Source of the DNA: Persicimonas caeni
GTDB taxonomy: Bacteria > Myxococcota_A > Bradymonadia > Bradymonadales > Bradymonadaceae
Assembly (NCBI RefSeq): GCF_006517175.1
Contig: NZ_CP041186.1
Coordinates: forward strand, 5,917,074-5,981,073
DNA: 64,000 nt
Direction: 5' to 3'
Position numbers and translations under genes: made by a program. The notes below the pieces were generated by a model. That model ran no database searches. It was given only the letters and a program-made list of their open reading frames with translations, and was not told the DNA's origin. This document shows, piece by piece, positions 61,627 to 64,000 of the stretch. Positions within the stretch are counted from its first letter, which is position 1; the number at the start of each line of letters is the position of its first letter.

Positions 61627-63915
61627 ATGGCGAACACCTTCGGAAAGTACCAACTGATCGAGAAGATCGGTGAAGGAGGCATGGCGGAGGTCTACCTCGC
61701 CAAGCAGATGGGAGACTTGGCGGGCTTCGAAAAGCGAGTCGCCCTCAAGACGATCTACCCACACCTGACCGAACGTGAAGATCTGGTGGTGATGTTCCTC
61801 GACGAGGCGCGCATTGCCGCGCAGCTCAACCACCCGAACATCGTGCAGATCTACGACCTGGGCAAGGTCGACGACACGCTCTACATCGCCATGGAGTATA
61901 TCCACGGCCAGGACCTGCGTCGGATCTGCGAGAAGGGCATCGACGAGGACAATTTCCTGCCGCGTGAGTTCGCCGCGCGCATCATCGCCGACGCCGCCGC
62001 CGGCTTGCACTACGCGCACACGAGCACCGACGAGCAGGGCCGCCCGCGCAATATCGTCCATCGGGACGTCTCGCCGCAGAATATCTTGGTGAGCATGGAG
62101 GGGCAGGTCAAAATGGTCGACTTCGGCGTCGCCAAGGCCGAAGACCGGCTCGGCCACACCCAGGCCGGCCAGCGCAAGGGCAAGCTGTCGTACATGAGCC
62201 CCGAGCAGCTCGAGTCGAAGAACGTCGACGCGCGAAGCGACGTCTACACCCTGGGCATCGTGCTGTACGAGACGACGGTGGGAAAGCGACTGTTCCGCGG
62301 GCGCAGCGACTTCGAGACGATGAACCTGGTGGCCAACGCCAAGGTGACGCCGCCCTCGGAGGTGCGCCCCGATTTTCCGGCCGAACTCGAGGCGATCATC
62401 CTCAAGGCGCTGCAAAAGGAGCGCGAAGATCGCTACCAGTCGGCGCAAGAGCTGCAGATGGCGCTCGAGGATTGGCTGCATGCGCAGGACCGACGGGTGG
62501 GGCGCGTCGAACTCGGCGAGTATATGCGCGGGCTTTTTTCGGAGGGGGTGGGTGTCAGTGCGGTCGACGCGCCTGCAGAAGATGTAGGTGTGCCGACGAG
62601 CCCGATGAATGATGTTGGGGAGGTGGGGGCCGAGGGCGGTCACGGTCACGGAGCCGGTCACGGTAACGGAGCCGGTCACGGTCACGGTCGCGGTGTTGGT
62701 GGTCCGCCGCCTTCGCGGCGGCCTGCTCCGCAACCTCAGCCCGATCCTGCGGCGGATGCGCAGGCGGACGGCGGGTGGGAGGTCGACGAGAACGAGTTCG
62801 GCGATTACGGCGACTTTTCGAACAAGAAGACCAAGCTCTATGCCGGGTTGGGCGCGTTGGCGGCAGTCGCGACCATCGCGATTGTCGCTTGGGCAATGCT
62901 CAACACCGAGAAGGATCTGGCGACGGACGAGGAGAAGGCGTACGCGGCGGCCATGGAGAAGATGGGCGACGCCGGTGTCGAAGTGCCCGACCCGCCCGCG
63001 ATGGTCGGCGTCGACCTTGCGACCGAGCCTGCCGGGGCGGCCGTGGTCGTCAACGGCCTGCTGGCCGAGGCGAAGACCCCCGGCACCTTCGATCTCGTCG
63101 CCGATCGGCCCAACGAGGTGGTCTTCTACCATCCGCAGTATCCGCCCAAACGTATCGTGGTCGGCGGTGACGCGGACGAGGCGCCCGAGAAGGTCGTCTT
63201 CGAGCCGTACGACAAGGAGCCGAAGACCGGCACGCTCACCATTCACAGCGATCCCGGGGCGGGCATCGTCTACATCAACGGCGAGCGTCTGGGCGCCGCG
63301 CCGCAGACGGTGGAGGATCTGCCGGCCGGCATCGATCACCACGTCGAGGTGCGAAAGAGCGGCCACTGGAGCTTTGCGGGATTCTTCGGGGTGGTGCCCG
63401 GCGAGAACAACGCGTTTCAGGTGAAGCTCGCGCCCGAAGACTCGGCCGGTCGAAAGCAGTACGTCGAGGTCACCTACGACGCCATTCCCCGGGATACCGC
63501 GGTGACCATCGACGGGGAGCTGAAGGGAGGATCACGGGTGGCGGTCAACCAGATACGCAACCAACATGTGCACGTGGAGCTGGCCAAACCGAACCACCGC
63601 ACCCAGGACCGCTACTTGCTGTTGCGTGACGTAGGCACCTTTACCTACCGCACGTTTCTCGAGCCGATCAGCCGCGAGAAGGGTACGCTGACGGTGAGCG
63701 TGGAGCCCGAAGGCTCGACGATTTATATCGGCTCGAACTCCTACGATTCCAACCCCGTCAAGGGGCTCGACCTCCTCGAGGGCAAGCACACGGTGGTCTT
63801 CGAGTTGCCCGACGGCAGCCGCCGGGAGACGAAGGTCGAAGTCTACCCCAAGATGAAGAACGTCTACGAACTCACGGCCACCGATGGAGGCGTGGACGTA
63901 AAACGTGTAGACTAA
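61627..63915 (+). CDS. Membrane Ser/Thr protein kinase with His-rich linker and PEGA domains
   Basis: A 762-aa receptor-type kinase. The cytoplasmic Hanks kinase domain (about 8-290) has the Gly loop GEGGMAEVY (15-23), Lys41 in VALKTI, the catalytic loop HRDVSPQN (145-152), DFG (165-167) and YMSPEQL. A linker follows with a His/Gly repeat (about 337-358; HGHGAGHGNGAG and similar), then Pro/Gln-rich sequence, one membrane helix (about 405-425, LGALAAVATIAIVAWAML) and an external part with about four PEGA-type units (TLTIHSDPGAGIVYINGERL; TLTVSVEPEGSTIYIGSNSY). PEGA domains probably contact the cell surface. This architecture is frequent in Myxococcota. The family is clear; the signal and targets are unknown. 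Confidence 0.92.
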   Translation: MANTFGKYQLIEKIGEGGMAEVYLAKQMGDLAGFEKRVALKTIYPHLTEREDLVVMFLDEARIAAQLNHPNIVQIYDLGKVDDTLYIAMEYIHGQDLRRICEKGIDEDNFLPREFAARIIADAAAGLHYAHTSTDEQGRPRNIVHRDVSPQNILVSMEGQVKMVDFGVAKAEDRLGHTQAGQRKGKLSYMSPEQLESKNVDARSDVYTLGIVLYETTVGKRLFRGRSDFETMNLVANAKVTPPSEVRPDFPAELEAIILKALQKEREDRYQSAQELQMALEDWLHAQDRRVGRVELGEYMRGLFSEGVGVSAVDAPAEDVGVPTSPMNDVGEVGAEGGHGHGAGHGNGAGHGHGRGVGGPPPSRRPAPQPQPDPAADAQADGGWEVDENEFGDYGDFSNKKTKLYAGLGALAAVATIAIVAWAMLNTEKDLATDEEKAYAAAMEKMGDAGVEVPDPPAMVGVDLATEPAGAAVVVNGLLAEAKTPGTFDLVADRPNEVVFYHPQYPPKRIVVGGDADEAPEKVVFEPYDKEPKTGTLTIHSDPGAGIVYINGERLGAAPQTVEDLPAGIDHHVEVRKSGHWSFAGFFGVVPGENNAFQVKLAPEDSAGRKQYVEVTYDAIPRDTAVTIDGELKGGSRVAVNQIRNQHVHVELAKPNHRTQDRYLLLRDVGTFTYRTFLEPISREKGTLTVSVEPEGSTIYIGSNSYDSNPVKGLDLLEGKHTVVFELPDGSRRETKVEVYPKMKNVYELTATDGGVDVKRVD

Positions 63916-64000
63916 AGTGACTAGTCACTGCTACAGAACGCGTTTACGTTTGGAGCAAGCATAAATCTATTGCAATCGGGGGCTGTGAGAGGCGGACGCG

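Noticed and set aside
63916-64000. Start of a further gene at the right edge
   Set aside because: The remaining 85 bp show no convincing start codon or coding pattern.

Overview
The window is a GC-rich bacterial chromosome segment with 47 protein-coding genes on both strands. I saw no rRNA, tRNA, CRISPR array, phage or insertion sequence. The best taxonomic reading is a member of the former Deltaproteobacteria, probably Myxococcota/Bradymonadales-like. This is an inference from a MYXO-CTERM-type C-terminal anchor (47035-48237), a PilZ-type protein resembling the TIGR02266 group, a PEGA-domain Ser/Thr kinase, many acidic Asp-rich lipoproteins, class II photolyase, and a recA promoter carrying a site that fits the LexA consensus I recall for Myxococcus.

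Layout, 0-13 kb: sua5; a TetR-controlled lipid/redox cluster (diiron protein, [2Fe-2S] ferredoxin, acyl desaturase); then a cluster on the minus strand with an ECF sigma factor, a CarH/LitR-type B12 photoreceptor-repressor, a secreted protein and a TIGR01777 epimerase-like protein. A glutathionyl-hydroquinone reductase lies divergently from it. The sigma promoter and the sigma-photoreceptor gap both contain TGAACA-type repeats at 11-bp spacing, as expected for a CarH operator. This is the most interesting locus. Next come a SAM hydrolase, a lipoprotein with a serine-hydrolase motif, and a class II photolyase.

13-31 kb: a DUF559 nuclease gene flanked by two copies of a palindromic repeat; a four-repeat coiled-coil protein; a PPC-domain lipoprotein abutting glnE; ilvE; a class I aldolase; a zinc alcohol dehydrogenase with an SRPBCC protein; an oligopeptide-binding lipoprotein with a TlpA-like thioredoxin. 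31-45 kb: a di-heme oxidase gene coupled to an RCC1-repeat lipoprotein gene behind Fur-box-like palindromes; DUF1499 and a GspE/PilB ATPase; a translationally coupled DUF1592-DUF1552 pair; and three secreted proteins of unknown function, two of them paralogous.

45-64 kb: a stand-alone sigma region-4-like protein; a coiled-coil protein; a MYXO-CTERM protein; purH-purD; a PilT-outer membrane protein-PilZ cluster; a duplicated-domain lipoprotein; cinA-thpR-recA; and a PEGA Ser/Thr kinase. Intergenic space is rich in palindromic repeat elements: two-copy families at 14.6/15.4 kb and 30.1/59.5 kb, long inverted repeats at 41.2, 48.4 and 52.0 kb, and a 10-bp foldback array at 12.9 kb.
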